Assembly: GCA_913061265.1 (NCBI GenBank)
Contig: CAJXVS010000007.1
Span: forward strand, 288,160-352,159
Reading direction: 5' to 3'
DNA: 64,000 nt
DNA from: an uncultured Halobacteriovorax sp.
Lineage (GTDB): Bacteria > Bdellovibrionota > Bacteriovoracia > Bacteriovoracales > Bacteriovoracaceae
The translations under genes were made by a program, and so were the position numbers. This document shows positions 16,945 through 26,250 of the stretch, in pieces. Every line of letters begins with the position of its first letter. Positions within the stretch are counted from its first letter, which is position 1. The notes beneath the pieces were generated by a model that searched no databases, was not told where the DNA came from, and was given only the letters and a program-made list of their open reading frames with translations.

Positions 16945-17439
16945 ATGTCTAAATGCCCATGCGATAGTGGAAGCGATTATTCAAAATGTTGTGAGCCTTT
17001 TCATAAGGGAGATAGTTTTCCTGCTACGGCTGAAGCCACGATGCGTTCAAGATATAGTGCCTTCGTAAAAAGTGAGATTGATTATATCTATGACACGCAT
17101 AATCCAGAGACTAGATCACAAGTTAATAAAGATGAGATCAGAACTTGGGCCGAGAATTCTACTTGGCAAGGTCTTGAGATCCTAGATGTTAAGAAAGGTA
17201 CTGAAACTGATGAAGTGGGGAGAATCGAATTTGTAGCCCACTACGCCGTTGAAGAAGAAGAACTAGATCATCAAGAAGTAGCTGACTTCGTAAAAATAGA
17301 AGACCGTTGGTATTTTCATGATGGTGTTATCGTGAAGCAACAAATCATGAGAGAAGGTCCAAAAGTAGGAAGGAATGACCCTTGTCCTTGTGGATCTGGA
17401 AAGAAACATAAGAAGTGTTGCATTAATAAAGAAGCCTAA
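16945..17439 (+). CDS. YchJ-family protein with two SEC-C zinc motifs
   Basis: 164 residues. An N-terminal SEC-C-like motif ([13 protein letters not shown], residues 4-16), then the YchJ/UPF0225 core ([23 protein letters not shown], an NTF2-like fold), and a C-terminal SEC-C motif [15 protein letters not shown] matching the zinc-binding tail of SecA. SEC-C tails in SecA bind SecB and ribosomes. Function of YchJ proteins is not known. An intrinsic terminator follows directly. Confidence 0.85.
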   Translation: MSKCPCDSGSDYSKCCEPFHKGDSFPATAEATMRSRYSAFVKSEIDYIYDTHNPETRSQVNKDEIRTWAENSTWQGLEILDVKKGTETDEVGRIEFVAHYAVEEEELDHQEVADFVKIEDRWYFHDGVIVKQQIMREGPKVGRNDPCPCGSGKKHKKCCINKEA

Positions 17440-17446
17440 AGGACAC

Positions 17447-17471
17447 TGCGCCCTGACACTGGGCGCATTTT
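17447..17471 (+). terminator. Intrinsic terminator
   Basis: Perfect 7-bp GC-rich stem TGCGCCC/GGGCGCA with a 7-nt loop, followed by TTTTA, 8 bp after the YchJ-like stop. Confidence 0.8.
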
Positions 17472-17508
17472 ATCCTCCCTAAGTATCTATAATTACAGTA
17501 CCTCAATT

Positions 17509-17525
17509 CGGAACAGGTCTTGCAA
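17509..17525 (+). promoter_or_regulatory. Possible sigma-54 (-24/-12) promoter
   Basis: CGGAACAGGTCTTGCAA: a GG at 17510-17511 and a GC at 17522-17523 separated by exactly 10 bp, with TTGCA matching the -12 element well. The -24 box CGGAAC has two mismatches to TGGCAC. It lies about 35 bp before the start at 17560. Two stronger copies occur at 44553 and 45070. Confidence 0.4.
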
Positions 17526-17541
17526 TTTAACCTGTGAAACT

Positions 17542-17556
17542 AGTACAGGAGGTACT
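17542..17556 (+). promoter_or_regulatory. Ribosome-binding-site hairpin with GGA loop
   Basis: Perfect 5-bp stem AGTAC/GTACT enclosing AGGAG, so the Shine-Dalgarno sequence forms the loop, 3 bp before the start at 17560. ACAGGAGGT resembles the CsrA/RsmA binding consensus (ACAnGGAnGU). It suggests post-transcriptional control, not proven. Confidence 0.4.
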
Positions 17557-17559
17557 CAT

Positions 17560-17985
17560 ATGAATCAGACAAAAGCCCTAACATTAATTAACAAGCAGAT
17601 CCTTCAGATTGAGAGCTATCTCTGGGACCAGGGATTCGAAAATCAATTTAGAATTAAGCGCCTGGCCGGAGAGGATTGGGAACTTATGTCGTGGAAGCCT
17701 TTACTTAGTAGGTTTCGTTTAACTTATACAAAGATAGCTTCCTTCGAACAATCAGGGGGAATTCCCGAGCTAGAAATTCCTTTAGCGGAAGCCAGTGATG
17801 AAATTAAGTTAAAAATTGGCCCTCATTTAGAAAGCTTTATGAAGAGGTTCTTCAAGATCAGTAAAACATTAAGTGAACAAACAAAAGATCTTGAGTTATT
17901 TAGTCATTACTTAGGAGAACTGCAAAATAGAATTCAAGAGTCGGGACAAGAGATTCGTCGCGTCGCGAATGCAGCTAATGCTTAA
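17560..17985 (+). CDS. Protein of unknown function upstream of nqr
   Basis: 141 residues, soluble, mostly helical, ending in a probable coiled segment (about 95-141, LESFMKRFFKISKTLSEQTKDLELFSHYLGELQNRIQ). No signal peptide or known motif. Translation starts at ATG 17560 after a consensus AGGAGG placed in a hairpin loop. It is 102 bp from nqrA and in the same direction, but the distinct promoter-like and leader signals suggest independent control. No family recognised. Confidence 0.65.
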   Translation: MNQTKALTLINKQILQIESYLWDQGFENQFRIKRLAGEDWELMSWKPLLSRFRLTYTKIASFEQSGGIPELEIPLAEASDEIKLKIGPHLESFMKRFFKISKTLSEQTKDLELFSHYLGELQNRIQESGQEIRRVANAANA

Positions 17986-18087
17986 CAATTATCTAGCTTT
18001 AACAGCGTAAGGCTCTGGTAAAAGGGGCGCATAATCAGTACTATAGGCTTTTAAATTAACCAACTTTTAAGTTAGGAAATTTGGCCT

Positions 18088-19431
18088 ATGGTACACATCA
18101 AGAAAGGGCTGGATGTTCCCGTTAGCGGAGAACCAGTCCAAACTATTAGCCCTGCGCTAGCCACCAAGACCGTTGCTGTAACTGGTCCCGATTTTAATGG
18201 CATGAAACCATCCATGCTCGTTAATGTTGGGGATGTTGTTAAGATCGGTCAGCCTCTTTTTACCTGTAAAAAGACAGAAGGCGTGGTTTACACTTCTCCC
18301 GCTGGGGGAATTGTCCTCGAGATTAATCGAGGAGCTAAAAGAGCTTTTCAAACAATCGTCATTGAAGTTTCTCAAACAGAATCTTTTCAAGAATTCTCGA
18401 ACTTCAAGAATGTTGAGCCTAAAGATTTATCAACTGAAGACGTCAGGTCTTTAATGGTTGAGTCTGGACTCTGGACTTCGCTTAGGACGAGACCTTTTTC
18501 TAAGGTTCCTGAAATCAGTGAAACTCCAAAAAGTATCTTCGTCACAGCAATGGATACAAATCCTCTTTCTGCCGATCCTCAGATCATTATTTCAGAAAAT
18601 CAAAATGATTTTAAAAATGGAATCAAGGTTCTGACTCGTTTGACTGAAGGGACTGTTCACGTTGTTAAAAAGAGAGGAGCGAATATTGAGGCTCCTAATT
18701 GCGATGATGTTACAGTTCATGAATTCTCTGGGGTTCATCCTGCTGGAAATGTAGGAACACATATTCACTTTATTGATCCCGTTCACGCTAATAAAACAGT
18801 TTGGCATATTGGTTATCAAGATGTGATCGCGGTAGGGAAGTTGTTCTCTACAGGCAAGCTCTCAACTGAAAGAGTTGTCTCTCTAGCCGGACCTCAAGTT
18901 AAGAATCCAAAATTAATCAAAACAAGATTAGGCGCTAACCTTCTTGAAATCACACATGGTGAAAATAAAGAAGGCGAGAATAGAATCATTAGTGGATCTC
19001 TTTTAAATGGGACTCAGTCGATGGCCCCTTTTTCTTACCTTGGAAGATACGATAATCAAGTAACTGTCCTCAGTGAAGGAAGAGAGAGAGACTTCTTAGG
19101 TTGGCAAATGCCAGGGCTTAAGAAGTTTACTGTCACTAGAACTTATCTCGGAAAGATGTTTCATAAGAAATTTGATCTTCATACCAATCAGCATGGCTCC
19201 TATAGAGCGATGGTTCCGATTGGAAATTATGAGAAGATGATGCCTCTAGATATGCTTCCAACTCAGTTGATTAGATCTCTGTTAACAAAAGATACTGATC
19301 TAGCTCAACAACTTGGTTGTCTTGAATTAGACGAAGAAGACTTGGCCCTTTGTACTTTTGCCAGTGTAGGTAAAAAAGACTTTGGACCAGTCCTAAGAGA
19401 AAACTTAACAATTATTGAGAAGGAAGGATAA
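18088..19431 (+). CDS. nqrA: Na+-translocating NADH:quinone reductase subunit A
   Basis: 447 residues, the family length. Begins with [12 protein letters not shown], then the barrel-sandwich-like part with [15 protein letters not shown], and contains DTNPLSADP and [16 protein letters not shown], all typical NqrA blocks. NqrA is a cytoplasmic subunit of the six-subunit NQR, which couples NADH oxidation and ubiquinone reduction to Na+ export. The stop overlaps the nqrB start at one base (TAATG). First gene of a complete nqrABCDEF-apbE-nqrM cluster. Confidence 0.95.
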   Translation: MVHIKKGLDVPVSGEPVQTISPALATKTVAVTGPDFNGMKPSMLVNVGDVVKIGQPLFTCKKTEGVVYTSPAGGIVLEINRGAKRAFQTIVIEVSQTESFQEFSNFKNVEPKDLSTEDVRSLMVESGLWTSLRTRPFSKVPEISETPKSIFVTAMDTNPLSADPQIIISENQNDFKNGIKVLTRLTEGTVHVVKKRGANIEAPNCDDVTVHEFSGVHPAGNVGTHIHFIDPVHANKTVWHIGYQDVIAVGKLFSTGKLSTERVVSLAGPQVKNPKLIKTRLGANLLEITHGENKEGENRIISGSLLNGTQSMAPFSYLGRYDNQVTVLSEGRERDFLGWQMPGLKKFTVTRTYLGKMFHKKFDLHTNQHGSYRAMVPIGNYEKMMPLDMLPTQLIRSLLTKDTDLAQQLGCLELDEEDLALCTFASVGKKDFGPVLRENLTIIEKEG

Positions 19432-20645
19432 TGAAGTTCTTGCGAGACTTGTTGGATTCCCAACACGATAAATTTGCAGCGGGAGGAAAACTCGAAAAGT
19501 TTTATCCCATGTATGAAATGATCGACACCTTTGTATATACCCCCGGGGATGTCACAAAAGGAAATGTTCATTTAAGAGATTCAATCGACTTAAAAAGAAC
19601 CATGGTCACCGTGGCCATGGCCTTAGGTCCATGTCTTTTTATGGCCATGTACAATACTGGTTATCAGGCTAATACGGCCCTTTTAAGTACTGGCGCAACT
19701 GTGGTTTCAGGATGGAGGGGAGAGATCTTCTCAATGCTTAATTTTGCAGTAGACCCTACTAATTGTTTTTCAAACCTTTTCTTAGGGCTTCTTTATTTTC
19801 TGCCTATTTTTCTTGTGACTAATATTGTCGGTGGTTTTTGGGAAGTTATCTTTGCGACTGTAAGAAAACATGAAATCAATGAAGGCTTTCTCGTTACAGG
19901 AATTCTTTTTCCACTAACTCTTCCTGCGACTATTCCTTTATGGCAAGTTGCTGTGGGGATCACCTTTGGTGTTGTTGTGGCAAAAGAGATCTTTGGTGGA
20001 ACCGGGAAGAATTTTTTAAACGTAGCCTTAACAGCTAGAGCCTTTCTCTTCTTTGCCTACCCTGCTGAGATTTCAGGAGATGCAGTTTGGATTGCAGCTG
20101 ACGGATTCACTGGAGCCACTGCTCTTGGTCAAGCCGCAGCTGGTGGTGTTGAAGCTGTAACAGCTGCCTTTACTTGGAAGGAAGCCTTTCTAGGTCTTAT
20201 TCCCGGTTCAATGGGAGAGACTTCAGCTTTAGCCTGTCTTCTAGGCGCAGCTTATTTACTTTATACAGGAATAGCTTCTTGGAGAATCATGCTCTCACTT
20301 TTAGTGTCGGCAGGAATCTTTGCTTTTCTTCTTAATACAATTGGTTCAGAAACCAACCCTATGTTCTCACTGCCAGCGCAGTGGCACTTTGTTCTTGGGG
20401 GCTTTGCTTTTGGACTCGTCTTTATGGCAACTGATCCTGTAACTGGAGCCATGACCTTTAAAGGACAATACTATTATGGAGCCTTGATCGGAATCATGGT
20501 GATCTTAGTAAGAGTGATCAATCCTGCCTTCCCAGAAGGCATGATGCTAGCGATCCTCTTTGGTAACTGCTTTGCTCCATTGATCGATTGGTTCGTTGTT
20601 AACAGCGATATCAAAAGAAGGGAGGCGCGTAATGCAAAATGCTAG
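19431..20645 (+). CDS. nqrB: Na+-NQR subunit B, covalent FMN membrane subunit
   Basis: 404 residues with about ten membrane helices. The covalent FMN attachment motif is visible as DGFTGATAL, with Thr230 the expected phosphoester acceptor. An N-terminal cytoplasmic segment (1-55) contains [17 protein letters not shown], as in other NqrB. NqrB holds FMN and riboflavin and lies on the Na+ path. It overlaps nqrA by one base and nqrC by 14 bp. Confidence 0.95.
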   Translation: MKFLRDLLDSQHDKFAAGGKLEKFYPMYEMIDTFVYTPGDVTKGNVHLRDSIDLKRTMVTVAMALGPCLFMAMYNTGYQANTALLSTGATVVSGWRGEIFSMLNFAVDPTNCFSNLFLGLLYFLPIFLVTNIVGGFWEVIFATVRKHEINEGFLVTGILFPLTLPATIPLWQVAVGITFGVVVAKEIFGGTGKNFLNVALTARAFLFFAYPAEISGDAVWIAADGFTGATALGQAAAGGVEAVTAAFTWKEAFLGLIPGSMGETSALACLLGAAYLLYTGIASWRIMLSLLVSAGIFAFLLNTIGSETNPMFSLPAQWHFVLGGFAFGLVFMATDPVTGAMTFKGQYYYGALIGIMVILVRVINPAFPEGMMLAILFGNCFAPLIDWFVVNSDIKRREARNAKC

Positions 20646-21426
20646 TACTATGAAAACTATCTTAGTTGCTTTTCTTCTTTGCGTAGTTTGTTCTGTTCTT
20701 GTTTCGACAGCAGCGGTTCAACTCAAATCAAGACAAGTTGAAAATAAGAAACTAGATATTAAGAAGAACCTTCTTCTTGCTACTAAACTTATTACGAATA
20801 ATGCTACTCGCGATGATATCAACGAGGCCTTTAAGAATATTGAGACCAAGATTGTTAATCTAGAAACAGGGGAGATCGTAACTGATATTAACCCTGAGAA
20901 CTTTGACGCTGTTAAAGCTAGTAAAGATCCAAAGTCTAATGTTTTGATTCCTTCTTCTAAAGATAAAGCGGGAATCAAGAAACGTTCTAAGTTAGAGAAG
21001 ATCTATTATGTAAAAGACAATGGAGCCATCACTCAAGTGGTTTTACCTGTTAACGGTAAAGGACTTTGGTCGACTCTATATGGTTTTATGGCCTTATCTC
21101 CGGATACGACGACAGTTTTAGGTTTAGGTTTCTATCAACACGGTGAGACCCCAGGTCTTGGTGGTGAGGTTGATAATCCTAAGTGGAAAGCTCAGTGGGC
21201 CGGAAAACTTGCCTTTGATAATAACTGGAAACCAGTTTTAAAAGTTATTAAAGGAAGTGTGAACTCTGGAAACACTGATGCTAGCCATCAGGTAGATGGA
21301 CTCTCAGGAGCTACTATTACAAGTAATGGTGTAACTGGTCTTGTACGCTATTGGTTAGGAGATCACGGCTTTGGTCCATTTCTCGCTAAGTTTAGAGCTA
21401 GCGTAGAAGCAGGAGGAAGTTTATGA
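20632..21426 (+). CDS. nqrC: Na+-NQR subunit C, periplasmic FMN subunit
   Basis: 264 residues: one N-terminal membrane helix (about 8-28) and a periplasmic FMN-binding domain. The flavinylation motif is DGLSGATIT with Thr230 as the FMN-bound residue, modified by ApbE, which is encoded in the same operon. ATG 20632 is chosen: GGGAGG sits just upstream and the start overlaps nqrB by 14 bp. GETPGLGGE, a conserved NqrC/RnfG segment, precedes the motif. Confidence 0.95.
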   Translation: MQNASTMKTILVAFLLCVVCSVLVSTAAVQLKSRQVENKKLDIKKNLLLATKLITNNATRDDINEAFKNIETKIVNLETGEIVTDINPENFDAVKASKDPKSNVLIPSSKDKAGIKKRSKLEKIYYVKDNGAITQVVLPVNGKGLWSTLYGFMALSPDTTTVLGLGFYQHGETPGLGGEVDNPKWKAQWAGKLAFDNNWKPVLKVIKGSVNSGNTDASHQVDGLSGATITSNGVTGLVRYWLGDHGFGPFLAKFRASVEAGGSL

Positions 21427-22040
21427 AATTAAGAGAAACGATCTTTGATCCTATCTTTAAGAATAACCCTATCGCTTTACAGATCTTAGGGATTTGTTCT
21501 GCCCTAGCGGTGACAACGAAGTTAGAGACTGTTTTAGTTATGTCGATCGCAGTGGTCTTGGTAACTGGCTTTTCTTCTTTCTTTGTCTCTTTAATTAGAA
21601 ATTATATTCCAAGCAGTATCAGAATTATCGCTCAGATGATTGTGATCGCCTCCCTTGTTATCTTAACCGATCAAATCCTAAAGGCCTTTCTTTACGACGT
21701 GGCTAAAAGCATGTCTGTTTATATTGGGCTGATCATCACTAATTGTATTGTGATGGGAAGAGCTGAAGGTTATGCCATGAAAAATGGCCCTATCATGAGT
21801 TTCTTTGATGGTGTTGGTAACGGACTTGGTTATTCAATCGTTTTAATCTTCGTAGGTGTCTTTAGGGAACTCTTTGGTTCTGGAACTCTTCTTGGATTTA
21901 AAATTCTTCCACTCGTCGCTGATGGTGGATGGTATCAACCAAACGGGATGGCCCTATTATCACCTAGTGCCTTCTTCTTAATTGGATTTTTTATCTGGGG
22001 ACTTAGGACCTGGAAGAAAGATCAGATTGAGCAGGAGTAG
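21423..22040 (+). CDS. nqrD: Na+-NQR subunit D
   Basis: 205 residues, six membrane helices with internal pseudo-twofold symmetry to NqrE. Cys25 ([10 protein letters not shown]) and Cys108 ([13 protein letters not shown]) are at the positions that, with two NqrE Cys, bind the intramembrane iron centre in Vibrio. Starts in an ATGA overlap with nqrC. Confidence 0.95.
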   Translation: MKLRETIFDPIFKNNPIALQILGICSALAVTTKLETVLVMSIAVVLVTGFSSFFVSLIRNYIPSSIRIIAQMIVIASLVILTDQILKAFLYDVAKSMSVYIGLIITNCIVMGRAEGYAMKNGPIMSFFDGVGNGLGYSIVLIFVGVFRELFGSGTLLGFKILPLVADGGWYQPNGMALLSPSAFFLIGFFIWGLRTWKKDQIEQE

Positions 22041-22048
22041 GGGGAGAG

Positions 22049-22660
22049 ATGTTAGAACATTACTTAAGTTTATTTTTAAAAGCGGTCTTTGTTGAAAACT
22101 TGGCCTTAGCCTTCTTCCTTGGGATGTGTACGTTTTTAGCCGTCTCAAAGAAAGTTAAGACCTCCATCGGCCTTGGTATTGCAGTTATTGTGGTTCAGTC
22201 AATCACTATTCCTGTGAACAATTTGATCTATAATTACCTTCTTAAAGAAGGAGCCTTAGCATGGGCCGGTCATCCTGATGTTGATCTTTCCTTTTTAGGT
22301 TTGATCTCATACATCGGTGTTATCGCAGCAATCGTTCAGATTCTTGAGATGACCTTAGATAAGTATTTCCCAGCTCTCTATAGTGCTCTTGGGATCTTCT
22401 TACCTTTGATCACCGTGAACTGTGCCATCTTAGGTGGATCACTCTTCATGGTTGAAAGAGATTATAATTTCCCTGAATCAGTGGTCTTTGGCTTTGGTTC
22501 TGGTGTCGGTTGGGCCTTAGCGATTATGGCCCTCGCGGGAATTAGAGAAAAGATGAGATACTCGGATGTACCAGAAGGTCTTCGAGGTTTAGGAATTACT
22601 TTTATTACTGTCGGTCTTATGGCCTTAGGCTTTTTGGCCTTCAGTGGAATACAGCTTTAA
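22049..22660 (+). CDS. nqrE: Na+-NQR subunit E
   Basis: 203 residues, six membrane helices. Cys27 ([12 protein letters not shown]) and Cys125 ([19 protein letters not shown]) are the expected iron-centre ligands shared with NqrD. A segment of about 60-100 ([23 protein letters not shown]) is the NqrE-specific loop. 8 bp after nqrD, with GGGGAGAG as ribosome binding site. Confidence 0.95.
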   Translation: MLEHYLSLFLKAVFVENLALAFFLGMCTFLAVSKKVKTSIGLGIAVIVVQSITIPVNNLIYNYLLKEGALAWAGHPDVDLSFLGLISYIGVIAAIVQILEMTLDKYFPALYSALGIFLPLITVNCAILGGSLFMVERDYNFPESVVFGFGSGVGWALAIMALAGIREKMRYSDVPEGLRGLGITFITVGLMALGFLAFSGIQL

Positions 22661-22672
22661 AGAGAGTATAGG

Positions 22673-23896
22673 ATGAATGAAATTGTCTTAGGTGTAACAA
22701 TGTTTACCGCAGTCGTACTGGCCTTAGTCTTAGTTATTTTATTTGCTAAGTCTAAGTTAGTAGCAAGTGGTCCTGTTAAGCTAAATATTAATGGTGAAAA
22801 AGATGTTCAAGTAAATGCCGGTGGCAAGCTCTTAAATATCTTAGCCGATGAAAAACTTTTTGTATCAAGCGCCTGTGGCGGCGGTGGAACTTGTGGCCAG
22901 TGTAAGGTTAATATCCTCGAAGGCGGGGGAGAGATTCTTCAAACAGAACTTTCTCATATCACTAAAAAAGAGGCCAAAGAAGGCTGTAGGCTTTCATGTC
23001 AAGTGGCCGTAAAGCAAGACATGAAGATCGAAGTTCCTGAAGAAGTATTTGGTGTAAAGAAATGGGTTTGTAAGGTTAGATCAAATCATAATGTTGCTAC
23101 CTTTATTAAAGAACTTGTTCTTGAATTACCAGCAGGGGAGAGTGTTCCATTCAGAGCTGGTGGTTTTATCCAGATTGAGAGACCAGGTGGTCTCAATATT
23201 GATTATAAAAACTTTGATGTTGAAGAAGAGTATAAAGGCGATTGGGATCATTTTAATATTTGGCAATATAAGTCAAATGTTCCTGAAGAAACCATTCGTG
23301 CTTACTCAATGGCTAACTACCCTGAAGAGACAGGGATCATTATGTTAAATGTAAGGATCGCATCTCCTCCTCCTCGTCTTCCCGATGTTGAGCCAGGTAA
23401 GATGAGCTCTTATATCTTCGATTTGAAGCCTGGGGATGACGTAACAATCTCTGGTCCTTTTGGTGAGTTCTTTGCCCGTGAAACTAAGAAAGAGATGATC
23501 TTTGTTGGTGGTGGAGCAGGGATGGCGCCAATGAGATCACATATCTTTGATCAATTTAGAAGAGTGAATACTGATCGTAAGGTGACATTTTGGTACGGAG
23601 CTCGTTCAAAGCGTGAAATGTTTTACGTAGATGATTTTGATACCATTCAGAAAGAAAATGAAAACTTCACATGGCATTGCGCTTTATCGGATGCTCAAGA
23701 TGAAGATAATTGGGAAGGCTATAAAGGCTTTATCCACCAGGTTCTCTTTGATAATTACTTAAAGGATCACCCAGCACCAGAAGACTGTGAGTACTACCTC
23801 TGTGGTCCTCCTATTATGAATAAGTGTGTGATTGATATGCTTGTTGATATTGGTGTTGAGAAAGATGATATTATGTTGGATGACTTCGGGGGTTAA
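22673..23896 (+). CDS. nqrF: Na+-NQR subunit F, NADH-oxidising flavoprotein
   Basis: 407 residues: an N-terminal membrane helix (4-24), a [2Fe-2S] ferredoxin domain ([11 protein letters not shown]; Cys68, 74, 77, 109), then a ferredoxin-NADP reductase-like FAD domain ([11 protein letters not shown]) and an NADH domain ([23 protein letters not shown], ending LDDFGG). It takes hydride from NADH and passes electrons to the iron centre of NqrD/E. The 3' end overlaps the apbE start by 17 bp. Confidence 0.95.
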   Translation: MNEIVLGVTMFTAVVLALVLVILFAKSKLVASGPVKLNINGEKDVQVNAGGKLLNILADEKLFVSSACGGGGTCGQCKVNILEGGGEILQTELSHITKKEAKEGCRLSCQVAVKQDMKIEVPEEVFGVKKWVCKVRSNHNVATFIKELVLELPAGESVPFRAGGFIQIERPGGLNIDYKNFDVEEEYKGDWDHFNIWQYKSNVPEETIRAYSMANYPEETGIIMLNVRIASPPPRLPDVEPGKMSSYIFDLKPGDDVTISGPFGEFFARETKKEMIFVGGGAGMAPMRSHIFDQFRRVNTDRKVTFWYGARSKREMFYVDDFDTIQKENENFTWHCALSDAQDEDNWEGYKGFIHQVLFDNYLKDHPAPEDCEYYLCGPPIMNKCVIDMLVDIGVEKDDIMLDDFGG

Positions 23897-24926
23897 GATC
23901 AATTCCCGAATTTTAATACTGGCCCTCAGCTTCAGTCTCTGGGCCTGTCAAAAACAAGACCCTCCTTCTCAAATTGTGGGAAGGACCATGGGTACCAGCT
24001 TTTCCGTTAAGTACCAGGCGGGAGAGAAGACTCCTCAATTAAAAGCTCTTGAACCAAAGATTAATAAGCTCCTTGTAGATTTAAATATGGAGATGTCGAC
24101 CTATATTAAGACGAGTGAGATCTCTAGGTTCAATAGCAGCGCCTCAGTTAATAAACCCTTTAGGATCAGCCCGAACTTTTATAAGACCTTAGTACTATCA
24201 ATTGAGATCGCAGAAAAAACAAAGGGCCAGTTTGATCCGACTATCGGTCCTTTGGTTAACCTATGGGGCTTTGGCCCTAAGGGACAGAGAAAGGTTCCTT
24301 CCTCAGTAGAGATAAAAAAAGCAAAGTCTAGAGTAGGGTATGAGAAGTTGAAGGTCCTTGATGGCTCAATTTCTAAGAGTATCCCGAATCTCTATCTAGA
24401 TCTTTCTGCGTCAGCGAAAGGCTATGGAGTGGACTTGATTGCAGCCTTTCTTGAATCTAACTTTGTCGATCATTATATGGTTGAGATTGGCGGAGAAGTG
24501 AAAACAAAAGGCTCTAAGAATGGAACTCCTTGGAAGATTGGTATTGAAACCCCAAGCGCTGAGAACTCTGGAGCGCCTATTCATAAGATCTTAAACCTAT
24601 CAGGTGAGGCCGTGGCCACTAGTGGCAATTATAGGAACTTCTTTGAAGATAAGGGCAAGCGCTATGGTCATACTATAGATTTTAGAACAGGTCGCCCTAC
24701 AGAGAACACTCTGGCTTCTGTGACTGTTATTCATGACTCTTCAGCGGCCAAAGCTGACGCCTGGGCCACTGCGCTTATGACTATGGGAGCCGTTAAGGGC
24801 TTAGTTTTTGCCGAAAATAATGGATTAAAGGCCCTTTTTATCTATAGGCCCGCTGGTCAAATAGAGGGAGCTTTTGTAGAAGCAGAGACAAGTTTCTTTG
24901 AATCTTTTAGAGAAGGTATAAAATGA
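23880..24926 (+). CDS. apbE: FAD:protein FMN transferase lipoprotein
   Basis: 348 residues. A lipoprotein signal (SFSLWAC, lipobox Cys) leads to the ApbE fold: [12 protein letters not shown], then [41 protein letters not shown], a GGEVKTKG block and [15 protein letters not shown] [15 protein letters not shown] with the catalytic His region, and [12 protein letters not shown] binding Mg. It attaches FMN to Thr of NqrB and NqrC. ATG 23880 overlaps nqrF; no ideal ribosome binding site is seen, so coupled translation is likely. Confidence 0.92.
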   Translation: MTSGVKINSRILILALSFSLWACQKQDPPSQIVGRTMGTSFSVKYQAGEKTPQLKALEPKINKLLVDLNMEMSTYIKTSEISRFNSSASVNKPFRISPNFYKTLVLSIEIAEKTKGQFDPTIGPLVNLWGFGPKGQRKVPSSVEIKKAKSRVGYEKLKVLDGSISKSIPNLYLDLSASAKGYGVDLIAAFLESNFVDHYMVEIGGEVKTKGSKNGTPWKIGIETPSAENSGAPIHKILNLSGEAVATSGNYRNFFEDKGKRYGHTIDFRTGRPTENTLASVTVIHDSSAAKADAWATALMTMGAVKGLVFAENNGLKALFIYRPAGQIEGAFVEAETSFFESFREGIK

Positions 24927-25108
24927 AGATCTTTTTAATAACTCTTGGAGCCATGCTGACTTTTGTTTTTCTTATGGCGATAGGGGCTATAGTTAACAAG
25001 AAAGTTTTAAAAGGATCTTGCGGTGGTCTTGGTAAGATCATGGGTGATGATTGTATGTTTTGTGAGAAAAAAGAAGAATGCGATAAAAAAGAAAAATTCG
25101 ATGTCTAA
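24923..25108 (+). CDS. nqrM: NQR maturation protein NqrM
   Basis: 61 residues: one membrane helix (3-24) and a short Cys-rich tail with KGSCGGL, then C44, C47 and C53 (DCMFCEKKEEC), the pattern of NqrM (DUF539). NqrM is needed to assemble active NQR, probably by delivering iron to the NqrD/E centre. It overlaps apbE by 4 bp (ATGA) and is the last gene of the cluster; its stop shares CTAA with the convergent flavoprotein gene. Confidence 0.92.
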   Translation: MKIFLITLGAMLTFVFLMAIGAIVNKKVLKGSCGGLGKIMGDDCMFCEKKEECDKKEKFDV

Positions 25109-26166
25109 TACTTTTGTCGCTCAGCAATCAGAACGGCGAGTTTCTTAGCATCATTTCTAATTCCCCTCAAGAACCGACTTTGCATATTCTGTTGATGATC
25201 AAGTCCTAAAAAGAAAAGGTTCCTACAATATAAAGCTTCAAATCCCTTAGAGAGAAGAGGTAATTTATCTTCATTTAACTCTACTAAGGAGTCTAAATAA
25301 TCTAGTTTAGGACTAAAGCCTGTTGCAAAGACCACAGCATCAAAGGGCTCTGTGACTCCATCTTCAAAACTCACTGAATTATCATGAAAAGATTTTATAG
25401 AAGGGCGATGTTTAACCCGGCCACTTTTTAAAAGTTTTTTAGCTTCATAGAATATAGGTGCGCTAGTTTCAATTCTCTTACTTGAAAAGAACTCTAATGG
25501 TTTTTCTAAATGATCAATAAAATAGAGTATTAACTTTAAGAAGAATGAAGGAACCATAGATTGAATGGCTGAGCGGCTGCTTAGGCTTAACTCAAGATCA
25601 CTATGCTCAAGGTCCAAAAGAATCTGCCCAGCACTCAACTTACTGCCAATAACTAAGACTTTTTTAGATCCCTTAAGTGATTCAATATTTTTATAATCTT
25701 TAAAGTGTAACTTAAGCATCCCACTTGTCTCCATTCCTGAATAGTTAGGATAAAAGGGAGAAGAGTAATAGCCGGTGCAATTAACAACAATGCTTGATTG
25801 AAAGGTTCCTTGAGTAGTCTCAAGTGTGTAAATCCTTTCAGATCGCTCTACTTTTTTTACAAGGCAATTTGTAAAGACTTCAATCCCAAAGCGGGAGGGG
25901 AAACTTTGCAAGTATTTAGCGAATTCTTTGGAATGGAGTTGGGAAATCGAGCTAAACTTAGACTTATCTTTTTTTATTAAATAATTGCTTTTCCAGTAGC
26001 TAATCAGAGCAAGGAAGTCGGGCATATTCTCAAAGCTGCTACCTAGCTTTTCGCCGGCTTCGAGTACAAGCGGCTCTAGACCCATTTCCTTCAAGTGATA
26101 GGCAAGAGAGAGACCACTAGGACCTGCTCCTATTATAATGATTTTCTTTAGATTTGAATCAGTCAC
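25105..26166 (-). CDS. Flavin-dependent oxidoreductase (CzcO/FMO-like)
   Basis: 353 residues. The N-terminal FAD-binding motif is IIIIGAGPSGLSLAYHL with the acidic residue LVLEAGE; a second Rossmann motif VLVIGSKLSAGQIL (about 170) would bind NADP, and FDAVVFATGFSP (about 280) is the ATG motif of flavin-containing monooxygenases and relatives. Substrate unknown. Such proteins include monooxygenases and metal-resistance-associated CzcO. Convergent with nqrM, overlapping by 4 bp. Confidence 0.8.
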   Translation of the reverse strand: MTDSNLKKIIIIGAGPSGLSLAYHLKEMGLEPLVLEAGEKLGSSFENMPDFLALISYWKSNYLIKKDKSKFSSISQLHSKEFAKYLQSFPSRFGIEVFTNCLVKKVERSERIYTLETTQGTFQSSIVVNCTGYYSSPFYPNYSGMETSGMLKLHFKDYKNIESLKGSKKVLVIGSKLSAGQILLDLEHSDLELSLSSRSAIQSMVPSFFLKLILYFIDHLEKPLEFFSSKRIETSAPIFYEAKKLLKSGRVKHRPSIKSFHDNSVSFEDGVTEPFDAVVFATGFSPKLDYLDSLVELNEDKLPLLSKGFEALYCRNLFFLGLDHQQNMQSRFLRGIRNDAKKLAVLIAERQKY

Positions 26167-26250
26167 AGCTCTATTATAGTCGGAATTTGAGGGGGAAGTC
26201 TTTTCTTATTAGTGAGTTAGATAAGAAAGCGAACTAAAATAGTAAGTATT

